Shown: positions 1-7,622 of the stretch, one piece after another
How positions within the stretch are numbered: position 1 is the first letter of the stretch
How the letters are laid out: every line of letters starts with the position of its first letter
NCBI RefSeq assembly: GCF_036687315.1
Contig: NZ_CP144683.1
Location: 1,054,001 to 1,118,000, forward strand
From: Sphingopyxis sp. TUF1
Lineage (GTDB): Bacteria; Pseudomonadota; Alphaproteobacteria; Sphingomonadales; Sphingomonadaceae
DNA: 64,000 bases
Direction: 5' to 3'
Program-made: the position numbers and the translations under genes
The notes under the pieces: generated by a model
Seen by the model: the letters and a program-made list of their open reading frames with translations, nothing else
What the model was told of the DNA's origin: nothing
The model's database searches: none

Positions 1-2103
1 GACGAACTGCGGGGGATCGGCGCTGGCCTGGACGCGGCGGCGCACGACGCGCTGCGCCAGGCGATCCTTGGCGCGCAGCGCGGGGCCAAGCCCTTTCAGC
101 TCAGCCTGAAACCCGAGGGCAGCCACCGCACGATCATCGTCCACGGCGCCGCCGCTCCGGAAGCGGTCGGCGGGGCGGGATGCGTGTTGTTGTGGCTCAG
201 CGATGCGACCGACGGGCAGCAGGCGCTCGCGCATGCGCGACAGGAGCGCGACGAAGCAATGGCGGCGTTCGAGGCCTTGTCGGGACTGATCGAAGCCGCA
301 CCCTTCCCGATGTGGTTCCGCGACACCGACTTGCGGCTTGCGCTCGTCAACGCCGCCTATGTCCGCGCGGTCGAGGCGAAGAGCGCCGCCGCGGTGATCG
401 ACGGCGGCATCGAGCTGTGCGAAACCGTCGCCGGGGTCAGCGCCGTCGATGCCGCCGAGGCCGCGCGCGCTTCGGGGTCGGCTGAGCTCCGCACCATCCC
501 GGTGACGATCGAGGGTGAGCGGCGGATCATGCGCGTCGTCGACGTACCGCTCGCGCCCGAGGGGGGCCGCGTGATCGGCATCGCGGGCTATGCAATCGAC
601 ATTCAGGAACTGGAAAGCGAGCGCGGCGCGCACCGCCGCTTCGTCGATACGCAGCGCGAGCTGCTCGACCGATTGTCGGCGGCGGTCGCGCAATTCGGCC
701 CCGACCAGGGCCTTGCCTTTGCCAACCTGCCCTTTCGCCGCCTGTTCGGGCTGGAGCCGGAAGATGTGGCGGAGGCGCGGCCGTTCGCGCGGCTGCTCGA
801 CGCATGGCGCGAACGCGGGCGGACGCCCGAGGTGCGCGACTATCCCGAATGGCGACAGACGCATGTCGACTGGTTCGCGCTGCCGCACGCGAGCGAAGAG
901 GATTGGCTGCTGCGCGACGGCACCCACCTGCACGTCGTCGCGCAGCCGACGCCCGACGGCGGATTGCTGCTGATCGCCGAGGACAAGACCGAGCAGGTGC
1001 AGCTGGCCGGCGCACGCGACACCCTGCTGCGCGTGCGCACTGCGACCTTCGACAATCTGTTCGAGGCGGTGGCCGTCTTTGCCCCCGATGGCCGCCTCCA
1101 TCTCTGGAACCAGCGCTTCCGCCGCCTGTGGGGCATCGACGAGCCCACGCTCGCTGCGCACCCGCGCGTCGACGTGCTGATGGGCGGGCTCGCCGACCGG
1201 CTCGTGAAGCCGAACCAGATCAGCGTGGTGCAGGAAGTCATCCGCGCCGCGACGCTGGAACGGCAACAGCGCGGCGGCGAAATCGGTTTCGCCGACGGAC
1301 GCTGGTTCGACTTCGCCTCGATCCCGCTGCCCGACGGAAATGCGCTGCTCATCATGCTCGACATCACCGCAAGCCGGAAGGTCGAGGGCGCACTCCGCGA
1401 GCGCAACGAAGCGCTGGAGGCGGCCGACAAGGCCAAGACCGCCTTCCTGTCGCGGATGAGTTACGAACTGCGCACGCCGCTGACCTCAATCGGCGGGTTC
1501 GGCGAGATGCTGCAGTCGGGCTATGCCGGCAAGCTGGGCGACCAGCAGCGCGCCTATGTCGATGCGATCATGGATTCGGTCGCGGTGCTCGGTCGCCAGA
1601 TCGACAATGTGCTCGATCTGGCGCAGGGCGAGGCCGGGACGCTGGCGATCGAACGCGCGCCGGTCGACGTCGGCGCGCTGCTCGAAAAGGCGCTACAGGA
1701 CACGCGGCCCTTCGCGGATGCCGAAAGGGTCGAACTGGTCGGCAACATCGCCGCCGACCTTGGCGAGATCGACGGCGACGCGCCGCGGCTGTCGCGCCTT
1801 GTCGCCGGGCTGCTCGACAATGCGGTGCGCTTCACCGCGCCGACGCGCAAATCCGACGGCCGCGTGCTGCTGCACGCCAACGGCGACAAGCGCGGGATCG
1901 ACATCATCGTGTCCGACAACGGGCCCGGAATGCCCGAAGACGCCGCCGCGGTCGCGAAGGGGCAGCAGGCGGGCACCGACACCGGCGGCATCGGCCTCGC
2001 GCTCGCGCGCCAGCTCGTCGCCGCGCACGGGGGCACGATGGAAGTGGTGAGCGAGGCGGGACAAGGAACGCTGGTGCGCATCAGCCTGCCGCGCGGGACG
2101 TGA
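1..2103 (+). CDS. divL: DivL-type PAS sensor kinase (Tyr in H-box), 5' partial
   Basis: The reading frame is open from base 1, so the true start lies upstream of the window; 700 codons are visible. PAS-like segments precede a HisKA region and a HATPase domain. The H-box reads SYELRTPL: the codon at 1462-1464 is TAC (Tyr) where kinases have His. That substitution is the hallmark of DivL, the Caulobacter pseudokinase-like partner of CckA and DivK that controls CtrA activity. The ATPase part is intact in appearance: N-box LLDNAVRFT near base 1811, G1 DNGPGMP near 1915, G2 GGIGLALA near 1985. tsaE follows after 276 bases, which as I recall is the alphaproteobacterial divL neighbourhood. No transmembrane segment is visible in the part present. 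Family identity is inferred from the Tyr and the context. Confidence 0.85.
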   Translation, partial: DELRGIGAGLDAAAHDALRQAILGAQRGAKPFQLSLKPEGSHRTIIVHGAAAPEAVGGAGCVLLWLSDATDGQQALAHARQERDEAMAAFEALSGLIEAAPFPMWFRDTDLRLALVNAAYVRAVEAKSAAAVIDGGIELCETVAGVSAVDAAEAARASGSAELRTIPVTIEGERRIMRVVDVPLAPEGGRVIGIAGYAIDIQELESERGAHRRFVDTQRELLDRLSAAVAQFGPDQGLAFANLPFRRLFGLEPEDVAEARPFARLLDAWRERGRTPEVRDYPEWRQTHVDWFALPHASEEDWLLRDGTHLHVVAQPTPDGGLLLIAEDKTEQVQLAGARDTLLRVRTATFDNLFEAVAVFAPDGRLHLWNQRFRRLWGIDEPTLAAHPRVDVLMGGLADRLVKPNQISVVQEVIRAATLERQQRGGEIGFADGRWFDFASIPLPDGNALLIMLDITASRKVEGALRERNEALEAADKAKTAFLSRMSYELRTPLTSIGGFGEMLQSGYAGKLGDQQRAYVDAIMDSVAVLGRQIDNVLDLAQGEAGTLAIERAPVDVGALLEKALQDTRPFADAERVELVGNIAADLGEIDGDAPRLSRLVAGLLDNAVRFTAPTRKSDGRVLLHANGDKRGIDIIVSDNGPGMPEDAAAVAKGQQAGTDTGGIGLALARQLVAAHGGTMEVVSEAGQGTLVRISLPRGT

Positions 2104-2141
2104 TGCTGTTTCGCGCTTTGCCTCTTCCTGGAGCGACGAAG

Positions 2142-2364
2142 GATTCGCGCAGAGGCGCAGAGCGCGCAGAGAAAAAAAGATTCGCGCGGAGACGCGGAGA
2201 CGCGGAGAAATTGTGCGTTCCGCGAAGCGGCTTCCCTCTTCCGACCTCGCTTCAGAATTCAGCATTCGAGAGATTGAAGGGCCTGTCGGCCCGGATATTC
2301 TCCGCGTCTCCGCGTCTCCGCGTGAGCCAAAAATCTCTGCGATCTCTGCGCCTCTGCGCGAATC
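2142..2364. repeat. Long imperfect inverted repeat, CGCGGAGA type (family F)
   Basis: This element fills most of the divL-tsaE gap. The left arm (2142-2209) and right arm (2298-2364) are about 67 bases each and are imperfect reverse complements. They are built from short tandem units: CGCGGAGA repeated next to the centre and GCGCAGAG further out. The centre is about 88 bases with no open frame of note. Transcribed, it could form a long hairpin before tsaE. No coding function is seen. Confidence 0.8.
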
Positions 2365-2379
2365 AATCCCGACACGGCC

Positions 2380-2829
2380 ATGCAATTCCGTCGCCCCTAT
2401 AGTCTCGACGAAGCCGACGCCATCGGCGCGGCGATCGGCGGTGTGCTCGCACCCGGCGACGTCGTGCTGCTGTCGGGCGGTCTTGGCGCGGGCAAGACGA
2501 CGCTGGCGCGCGCGATGCTGAAGGCGCGCGGGCTCGCCGGCGACGCGCCCAGCCCGACCTTCGCGATCGTCCAACCCTATGCGCCGCCCGAGGTCGACCT
2601 GCCCATCGCGCACGTCGATCTGTACCGGATCGAGGAGCCCGACGAGCTCATCGAGCTCGGCCTCGACGATTATCTTTACGACGGCGCACTGCTGATCGAA
2701 TGGCCCGAGCGGCTCGGCGGCGAAGTCTGGCCCGATGCGCTCGCGCTCACGATTTCCGGCGAAGGCGAGCGCCGCGTCTTGACAGCGACAGTGCCGCCCG
2801 CTTGGGAGGCGCGATGGCCGCTCCCATGA
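2380..2829 (+). CDS. tsaE: tRNA threonylcarbamoyladenosine biosynthesis ATPase TsaE
   Basis: A 149-residue P-loop protein, the usual TsaE size. It acts in the cytoplasm with TsaB and TsaD in making the t6A modification at position 37 of ANN-decoding tRNAs. The Walker A motif GGLGAGKTT is at residues 33-41, followed by the family's SPTFAIVQPY segment (about 58-67) and LIEWPERL near residue 106. The ATG at 2380 gives the typical short N-terminus. The 3' end overlaps amgK by 16 bases, so the two are probably translated together. It is the first gene of a run of close or overlapping genes that continues to murU. Confidence 0.93.
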   Translation: MQFRRPYSLDEADAIGAAIGGVLAPGDVVLLSGGLGAGKTTLARAMLKARGLAGDAPSPTFAIVQPYAPPEVDLPIAHVDLYRIEEPDELIELGLDDYLYDGALLIEWPERLGGEVWPDALALTISGEGERRVLTATVPPAWEARWPLP

Positions 2830-3797
2830 TTCCGCCCGACCATGCGCCCGCTTTCCTCGCCGCGCATGGCTGGGGTGACGCCCGGATCTTGCCGCTGGCG
2901 GGCGATGCGTCCTTCCGCCGCTATTTCCGGATCGTCGATGGCGACCGGCGCGCAGTGCTGATGGACGCGCCGCCGCCGCACGAAGACCCGCGGCCCTTCA
3001 TCGCTGTCGCCGAATATCTGTGCGGCGCGGGGCTGAACGCGCCGACGATCCTCGCGCGCGATCTGGAAACCGGCCTGCTGCTGATCGAGGATTTCGGCGA
3101 CGTGCGGCTGCGCGAGACGGTCGATGCCGCACTCGACCGCGAAACCGCCTGGTACAGCGGCGTCACCGACCTGCTGATCCATCTCCATGCACAGCCGCCG
3201 ATGCCGGGGCTTGTGGTACACGGGCTCGAGCAATGGCTGGATGAGGTGATGCTGTTCGCCGACTGGTATTGCCCGGCGCTGGAGATCTCCGTCGATCGCG
3301 ATGCGTTTCGCACCGCATGGGAGGCGGCGTTGTCGCCGGTCGAGAAGGATGGCTTGCCGCGCGTTACCGTGCTGCGCGATTTCCACGCCGAAAACATCAT
3401 GCTCGTCGGGGGGCAGGACGGGCTTGCCCGTTACGGACTGCTCGATTTTCAGGACGCGCTGATCGGCCACCCGGCCTATGACCTCGCCTCGGTCCTCGAA
3501 GATGCGCGGCGCGACGTCAGCCCGGCGGTCGAGGCAGCGATGCTCGCGCGCTACCAGGCGGCGACGGGACGCGACATCGAGGATGCCTATTGGGCGCTCG
3601 CGGCGCAGCGCAACACGCGCATTCTGGGCGTTTTCGTCCGCCTTTGGAAACGCGACAACAAGCCATATTACCGCCAGTTCCAGCCGCGCATGTGGGGCCT
3701 GCTCGAACGCGACCTGGCGCACCCGGCGCTTGTCCCCGTCCGGCAATGGTTCGACGCCAACATCCCCGCGGCAAAGCGGGCGGAGGCATGGCTGTGA
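2814..3797 (+). CDS. amgK: Anomeric MurNAc/GlcNAc kinase AmgK (phosphotransferase family)
   Basis: A 327-residue aminoglycoside-phosphotransferase-fold kinase. AmgK phosphorylates MurNAc (and GlcNAc) at the anomeric position so that MurU can make UDP-MurNAc from recycled wall sugars, bypassing de novo MurA synthesis. The catalytic loop is RDFHAENIM (Asp189, Asn194) and the metal-binding Asp lies in DFQD (211-214); the N-terminal GDASFRRYFR is typical of the family. The start chosen is ATG 2814, inside the end of tsaE; upstream in-frame codons only antisense-match tsaE. It overlaps murU by 10 bases, which strongly supports the functional pair. Confidence 0.88.
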   Translation: MAAPMIPPDHAPAFLAAHGWGDARILPLAGDASFRRYFRIVDGDRRAVLMDAPPPHEDPRPFIAVAEYLCGAGLNAPTILARDLETGLLLIEDFGDVRLRETVDAALDRETAWYSGVTDLLIHLHAQPPMPGLVVHGLEQWLDEVMLFADWYCPALEISVDRDAFRTAWEAALSPVEKDGLPRVTVLRDFHAENIMLVGGQDGLARYGLLDFQDALIGHPAYDLASVLEDARRDVSPAVEAAMLARYQAATGRDIEDAYWALAAQRNTRILGVFVRLWKRDNKPYYRQFQPRMWGLLERDLAHPALVPVRQWFDANIPAAKRAEAWL

Positions 3798-4513
3798 CGG
3801 CGACGATCGAAAGCGCGATGGTGATGGCGGCGGGGATCGGCAAGCGGATGCGCCCCTTGACCGCGACGCGGCCCAAGCCGCTGGTGCGCGTCGCGGGCAA
3901 GCCGCTGATCGATCACAGCCTCGACCGGATCGAGGCGGCGGGGATCGGCCATGTCGTCGTCAACGTCCATTATCTCGCCGACGCGCTGGAGGCGCATCTG
4001 GCCAAGCAGAAGCGCGGCTTCACCATCGCTATATCCGACGAGCGCGCGCAGCTGCTCGAAACCGGCGGCGGGATGGTAAAGGCGCTGCCGCTGCTCACCG
4101 GCGACCCGATCCTGATCGTCAACAGCGACAATATCTGGACCGACGGGCCGCAGGACAGCATCCGCCACCTCGCGCGCCACTGGGACGATGCCCGGATGGA
4201 CGCGCTGCTGCTCGTCATCCGGCAGGCGAGCGCGACGGGGCATCGCGGCCGCGGCGACTTCCACATGGACGGCGACGGCAAGCTGTCGCGCCGCAAGCCA
4301 GGGCGGATCGCGCCGTTCGTCTATACCGGCATCCAGCTCGTTTCGCGGCGCTTGCTGGACGGGGCGCCCGAAGGCCCTTTTTCGACGAATATCCTGTGGG
4401 ACCGCGCGATCGCGGCAGGGCGGCTCTACGGCCTGTCGCACATGGGACAATGGTTCGACGTCGGCACCCCAGCGGCGATCGCGCCGACCGAAGCGGCGTT
4501 GAGTGAGGTTTGA
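3788..4513 (+). CDS. murU: N-acetylmuramate-1-phosphate uridylyltransferase MurU
   Basis: A 241-residue nucleotidyltransferase of the sugar-1-phosphate type. The nucleotide-binding signature AAGIGKRMRPLT lies at about residues 14-25, a PKPLV segment follows, then ETGGGMVKALP (91-101) and NSDNIW (112-117), the metal-binding Asp region. With AmgK it converts recycled MurNAc-1-P to UDP-MurNAc. This shortcut is known from pseudomonads and other bacteria and is linked to fosfomycin tolerance. The ATG at 3788 overlaps the amgK end by 10 bases. A generic mannose-1-phosphate guanylyltransferase label is possible from sequence alone; the amgK coupling favours MurU. Confidence 0.86.
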   Translation: MAVTATIESAMVMAAGIGKRMRPLTATRPKPLVRVAGKPLIDHSLDRIEAAGIGHVVVNVHYLADALEAHLAKQKRGFTIAISDERAQLLETGGGMVKALPLLTGDPILIVNSDNIWTDGPQDSIRHLARHWDDARMDALLLVIRQASATGHRGRGDFHMDGDGKLSRRKPGRIAPFVYTGIQLVSRRLLDGAPEGPFSTNILWDRAIAAGRLYGLSHMGQWFDVGTPAAIAPTEAALSEV

Positions 4514-4524
4514 TAATCTCAATT

Positions 4525-4600
4525 CGTCATTGCGAGCGCAGCGAAGCAATCCAGAGTTGCGTAAACCGCTCTGGATTGCTTCGCTGCGCTCGCAATGACG
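4525..4600. repeat. Perfect 32-bp inverted repeat (CGTCATTGCGAGCG family A)
   Basis: Arms 4525-4556 and 4569-4600 are perfect reverse complements of 32 bases around a 12-base loop. The outer ends read CGTCATTGCGAGCG. A second member lies at 19823-19915. It occupies almost the whole murU-addB gap, ending 13 bases before the addB start. It has the form of a palindromic intergenic repeat and could also end murU transcription or protect its 3' end. Confidence 0.92.
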
Positions 4601-4613
4601 ACGTTTGAACTCG

Positions 4614-7600
4614 ATGGCTGATACCAAGCCCACCCTGTTCTCCATCCCCGTCCAGCGGGCGTTCGCCGATGCCCTCGTCGCCGGGCTGATCGACCGCTTC
4701 GCCGACGGCGCGCTGGGGCTGGCCAAGGGTCTGGTCGTGCTGCCGAGCAACCGCGCGCGCAGCGCGGTGCAGGCGGCGTTTGTGCGCGCGGGCGGTGCGG
4801 GGCTGTTGATGCCGCGGCTCGTCGTGATCGGCGATGCCGACCTCGACGAATCGGTGGCGCTCGCGCTCGATCCGATCGACGAGAGCGACGCTCTTCCCCC
4901 CGCGATCGACGCGCTGAAGCGCCGGTTGATGCTCGCTCGCCTGATCGAGACGCACCACCCGCCGAGCGAAGAGCCGGTCACCGGCGCCGCCGCGTTCCAG
5001 CTTGCCGAGGGGCTGGGGCGGGTGATCGACCAGCTGCATTATGAGGAAGTCGCACCTGCGCGGCTCGCCGACATCGAAAGCGCGCTCGGCGACCTTGCCG
5101 AGCATTGGCAGGCGTCGTGGCGGCGGCTGTCGCTGCTCGTCGAGCATTGGCCCGCGCTGCTCGCCGCGACGGGGCATATCGACCGCGCTGACCGCCGCAA
5201 CTGGCTGCTCGACCGCGTCAGCCGGAACTGGCGGATCGCCCCGCCCGCGCGCTTCGTCGTCGCGGCGGGCGTCACCACCGCCGCGCCCGCGATCGCGCGG
5301 CTGCTGCGCACCGTCGCCGATTTGCCGCAGGGCATGGTCGTGCTGCCGGGGCTCGACCTTGGCATGGCGTCGGAGGAATGGGAGGCGCTCGGCCCGGTAA
5401 AACCCGACCCCGAAAATCCGGCACGCCCGCTCGAAACCCACCCGCAATATCATCTGAAGCTGCTGCTCGGCCGCATGGGCGTGTCGCGCGACGAGGTATT
5501 GGAATGGGACGCGGCCTCGCCCTTCGACGGACCCGATGCCCGCGCCGCCTTCACCTCGCTACTCTTCGCGCCCGCCGCTTTTACCGCGCGCTGGCAGCAT
5601 GCGGGCGATGTCCGCCCCGGCATCGCCGGGGTCAGCGCCGCGACCTTCGCCGACGACGGGCAGGAGGCGCAGGGGATTGCGCTGATGATGCGCCACGCGC
5701 TCGAAACGCCGGGCCGCACCGCGGCGCTCGTTACCCCCGACCGCGCGCTGGCGTCGCGCGTCGCGGCGGCGCTTGCGCGCTGGGACATTGCGGTTGACGA
5801 CAGCGCAGGCCAGCCGCTCGGGCAGTTGCCCCCGGGCGCGTTACTGTTGCTGCTCGCCGAATTTGCCGCGGCGTTCGACCCGGTGCGGCTGATCGCGCTG
5901 CTCGGCCATCCGCTGGTACGAGCGGGTGGAGGGCGGCTCGACTGGCTCGATCAGGTCCGGCGGCTCGACCTCGTGCTGCGCGGGCCGGGACTGGTGCCCG
6001 GATGGGACGGCATCGCCGCACGGATCGCCGAACGCGCCGCCGACGCCACGGCGCGCGGCCATGGTGAGGCCAGGCTGGTCGGCGACTGGTGGAGCGAGGT
6101 CGCCGCCGGTCTCGGCGCCGCGCTCGCGCCCTTTACGGCGGGCCATGCCGTTCCGCCCGCTACCCTGCTTGGTGCATTGCAGGCCGCGCTTGGCTGGTTG
6201 ACCGGCGAGGGGGCGTGGACGGGACATGCAGGCCGCGCGCTGTCCGATCTGTTCGACCGCTGGACGATGGCGAAGGGCGATGGCCCGGCACTGGTCGCGC
6301 CCGCCGACTTCCCTGCGATGCTCGCCGACCTGCTGTCGGGCGAAAATGTCCGCCCGCCCTATGGCGGCCACCCCCGGCTGTTCATCTGGGGCTTGCTCGA
6401 GGCGCGGCTCCAGCGCGCCGACCTGATGATCCTCGGCGGGCTCGACGAGGGGCGCTGGCCGCCGCAGCAAAGCCCCGACCCGTGGCTCGCGCCCGGCATC
6501 CGCCGGATGCTCGGCCTCGCCGCGCCCGACCGGCAACAGGGGATGGCCGCGCACGATTTCGCGGGCGCATTCGCCGCGCGCGAAGTGGTGGTGACGCGCG
6601 CGATGCGCAGCGGCGGCGACCCCGCGGTCGCCTCACGCTTCTGGCTGCGGCTGACGGCGCTCGCGGGCGAACTCCCCGAAGCGCGACTCGACGGGCAGCC
6701 GGTCACCGCGCTCGCCGCCGCGCTCGATGTGCCGCCGGGGCCGGTCGAACCCGCGCCGATGCCGCGCCCCTGCCCCCCCGCCGACGCGCGCCCCGGCCAG
6801 ATCAGCGTCACCGGCGTCGATCTGCTCGCCAAGGATCCCTACGCCTTTTACGCCGGGCGCATCCTCCGCCTGTCGGTGCTCGACCCGCTGCGCGCCGGGC
6901 CCGATCCGCGCTGGCTCGGTACGCGCGTCCACGCGTTCATGGAGGATTGGCAGCGCGCGGGGGCGACGCCCGAAGCGCTCGAAGCCGAACTCGCGCGCCT
7001 CCATGACGACCCCGCGCTCGATGCGCTCGCGCGCGCCTTTTGGTTTCCGCGTATCGAACCCGCGCTGCGCTGGGCCGCCGCGCGCGTGTGGGAAGGTCGC
7101 GCCGCGGGTCGCGAACCCGTCGCGAGCGAGGCCAGCGGCGTCCATGAGCTCGGCGGCATCCGCCTGACGGGCAAGGCCGACCGCATCGACCGCCTTACCG
7201 ACGGCAGCCTCGCTGTCGTCGATTACAAGACCGGCGCCGCGCCGAGCGGCAGCGCCGCCGCCGAAGGCCTCGACAACCAGCTCGGCCTGCTCGGCCTGCT
7301 CGCTGAAATGGGCAAGATCGACGGCGTCGCCGCGGGGCCGATCCACGCGCTCGAATATTGGAGCCTCAAGCCCGATCGCGCCAAAGGAACCGACGGCAGC
7401 ATCGCGCCGACGCACGGCAGCCGCCGCAAGCTCAAGACCGCCGAGGAGGCGGTCGCGCGCGCTTTTGACGCCTTCGCCGACCTCACCGCCGACTACCTGC
7501 TCGGCGATAGCCCGTTCGCGCCAGGCGACGCCGCGCGGCGCTTCACCGATTACGATCAGTTGATGCGCCGCGACGAATGGTTCGGGCGCGGCGGCGAGCG

Positions 7601-7622
7601 GGACAATGGAGGCGCGCCATGA
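4614..7622 (+). CDS. addB: Double-strand break repair protein AddB
   Basis: A 1002-residue protein, the usual length for alphaproteobacterial AddB. With AddA it forms the helicase-nuclease that resects double-strand breaks for RecA loading. The N-terminus is helicase-like (VVLPSNRARSAVQ near residue 42). The C-terminal RecB-type nuclease shows VVDYKTG with the catalytic Asp near residue 870 and Lys at 872. The Cys quartet that holds an iron-sulfur cluster in Bacillus AddB is not visible in the C-terminal part. ATG 4614 is preferred over an upstream TTG at 4605. The stop overlaps the addA start by four bases (ATGA). Confidence 0.93.
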   Translation: MADTKPTLFSIPVQRAFADALVAGLIDRFADGALGLAKGLVVLPSNRARSAVQAAFVRAGGAGLLMPRLVVIGDADLDESVALALDPIDESDALPPAIDALKRRLMLARLIETHHPPSEEPVTGAAAFQLAEGLGRVIDQLHYEEVAPARLADIESALGDLAEHWQASWRRLSLLVEHWPALLAATGHIDRADRRNWLLDRVSRNWRIAPPARFVVAAGVTTAAPAIARLLRTVADLPQGMVVLPGLDLGMASEEWEALGPVKPDPENPARPLETHPQYHLKLLLGRMGVSRDEVLEWDAASPFDGPDARAAFTSLLFAPAAFTARWQHAGDVRPGIAGVSAATFADDGQEAQGIALMMRHALETPGRTAALVTPDRALASRVAAALARWDIAVDDSAGQPLGQLPPGALLLLLAEFAAAFDPVRLIALLGHPLVRAGGGRLDWLDQVRRLDLVLRGPGLVPGWDGIAARIAERAADATARGHGEARLVGDWWSEVAAGLGAALAPFTAGHAVPPATLLGALQAALGWLTGEGAWTGHAGRALSDLFDRWTMAKGDGPALVAPADFPAMLADLLSGENVRPPYGGHPRLFIWGLLEARLQRADLMILGGLDEGRWPPQQSPDPWLAPGIRRMLGLAAPDRQQGMAAHDFAGAFAAREVVVTRAMRSGGDPAVASRFWLRLTALAGELPEARLDGQPVTALAAALDVPPGPVEPAPMPRPCPPADARPGQISVTGVDLLAKDPYAFYAGRILRLSVLDPLRAGPDPRWLGTRVHAFMEDWQRAGATPEALEAELARLHDDPALDALARAFWFPRIEPALRWAAARVWEGRAAGREPVASEASGVHELGGIRLTGKADRIDRLTDGSLAVVDYKTGAAPSGSAAAEGLDNQLGLLGLLAEMGKIDGVAAGPIHALEYWSLKPDRAKGTDGSIAPTHGSRRKLKTAEEAVARAFDAFADLTADYLLGDSPFAPGDAARRFTDYDQLMRRDEWFGRGGERDNGGAP

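Noticed and set aside
2676..3746. Long minus-strand frame across tsaE and amgK
   Set aside because: Antisense to two certain genes with no recognisable domain; GC-rich shadow.
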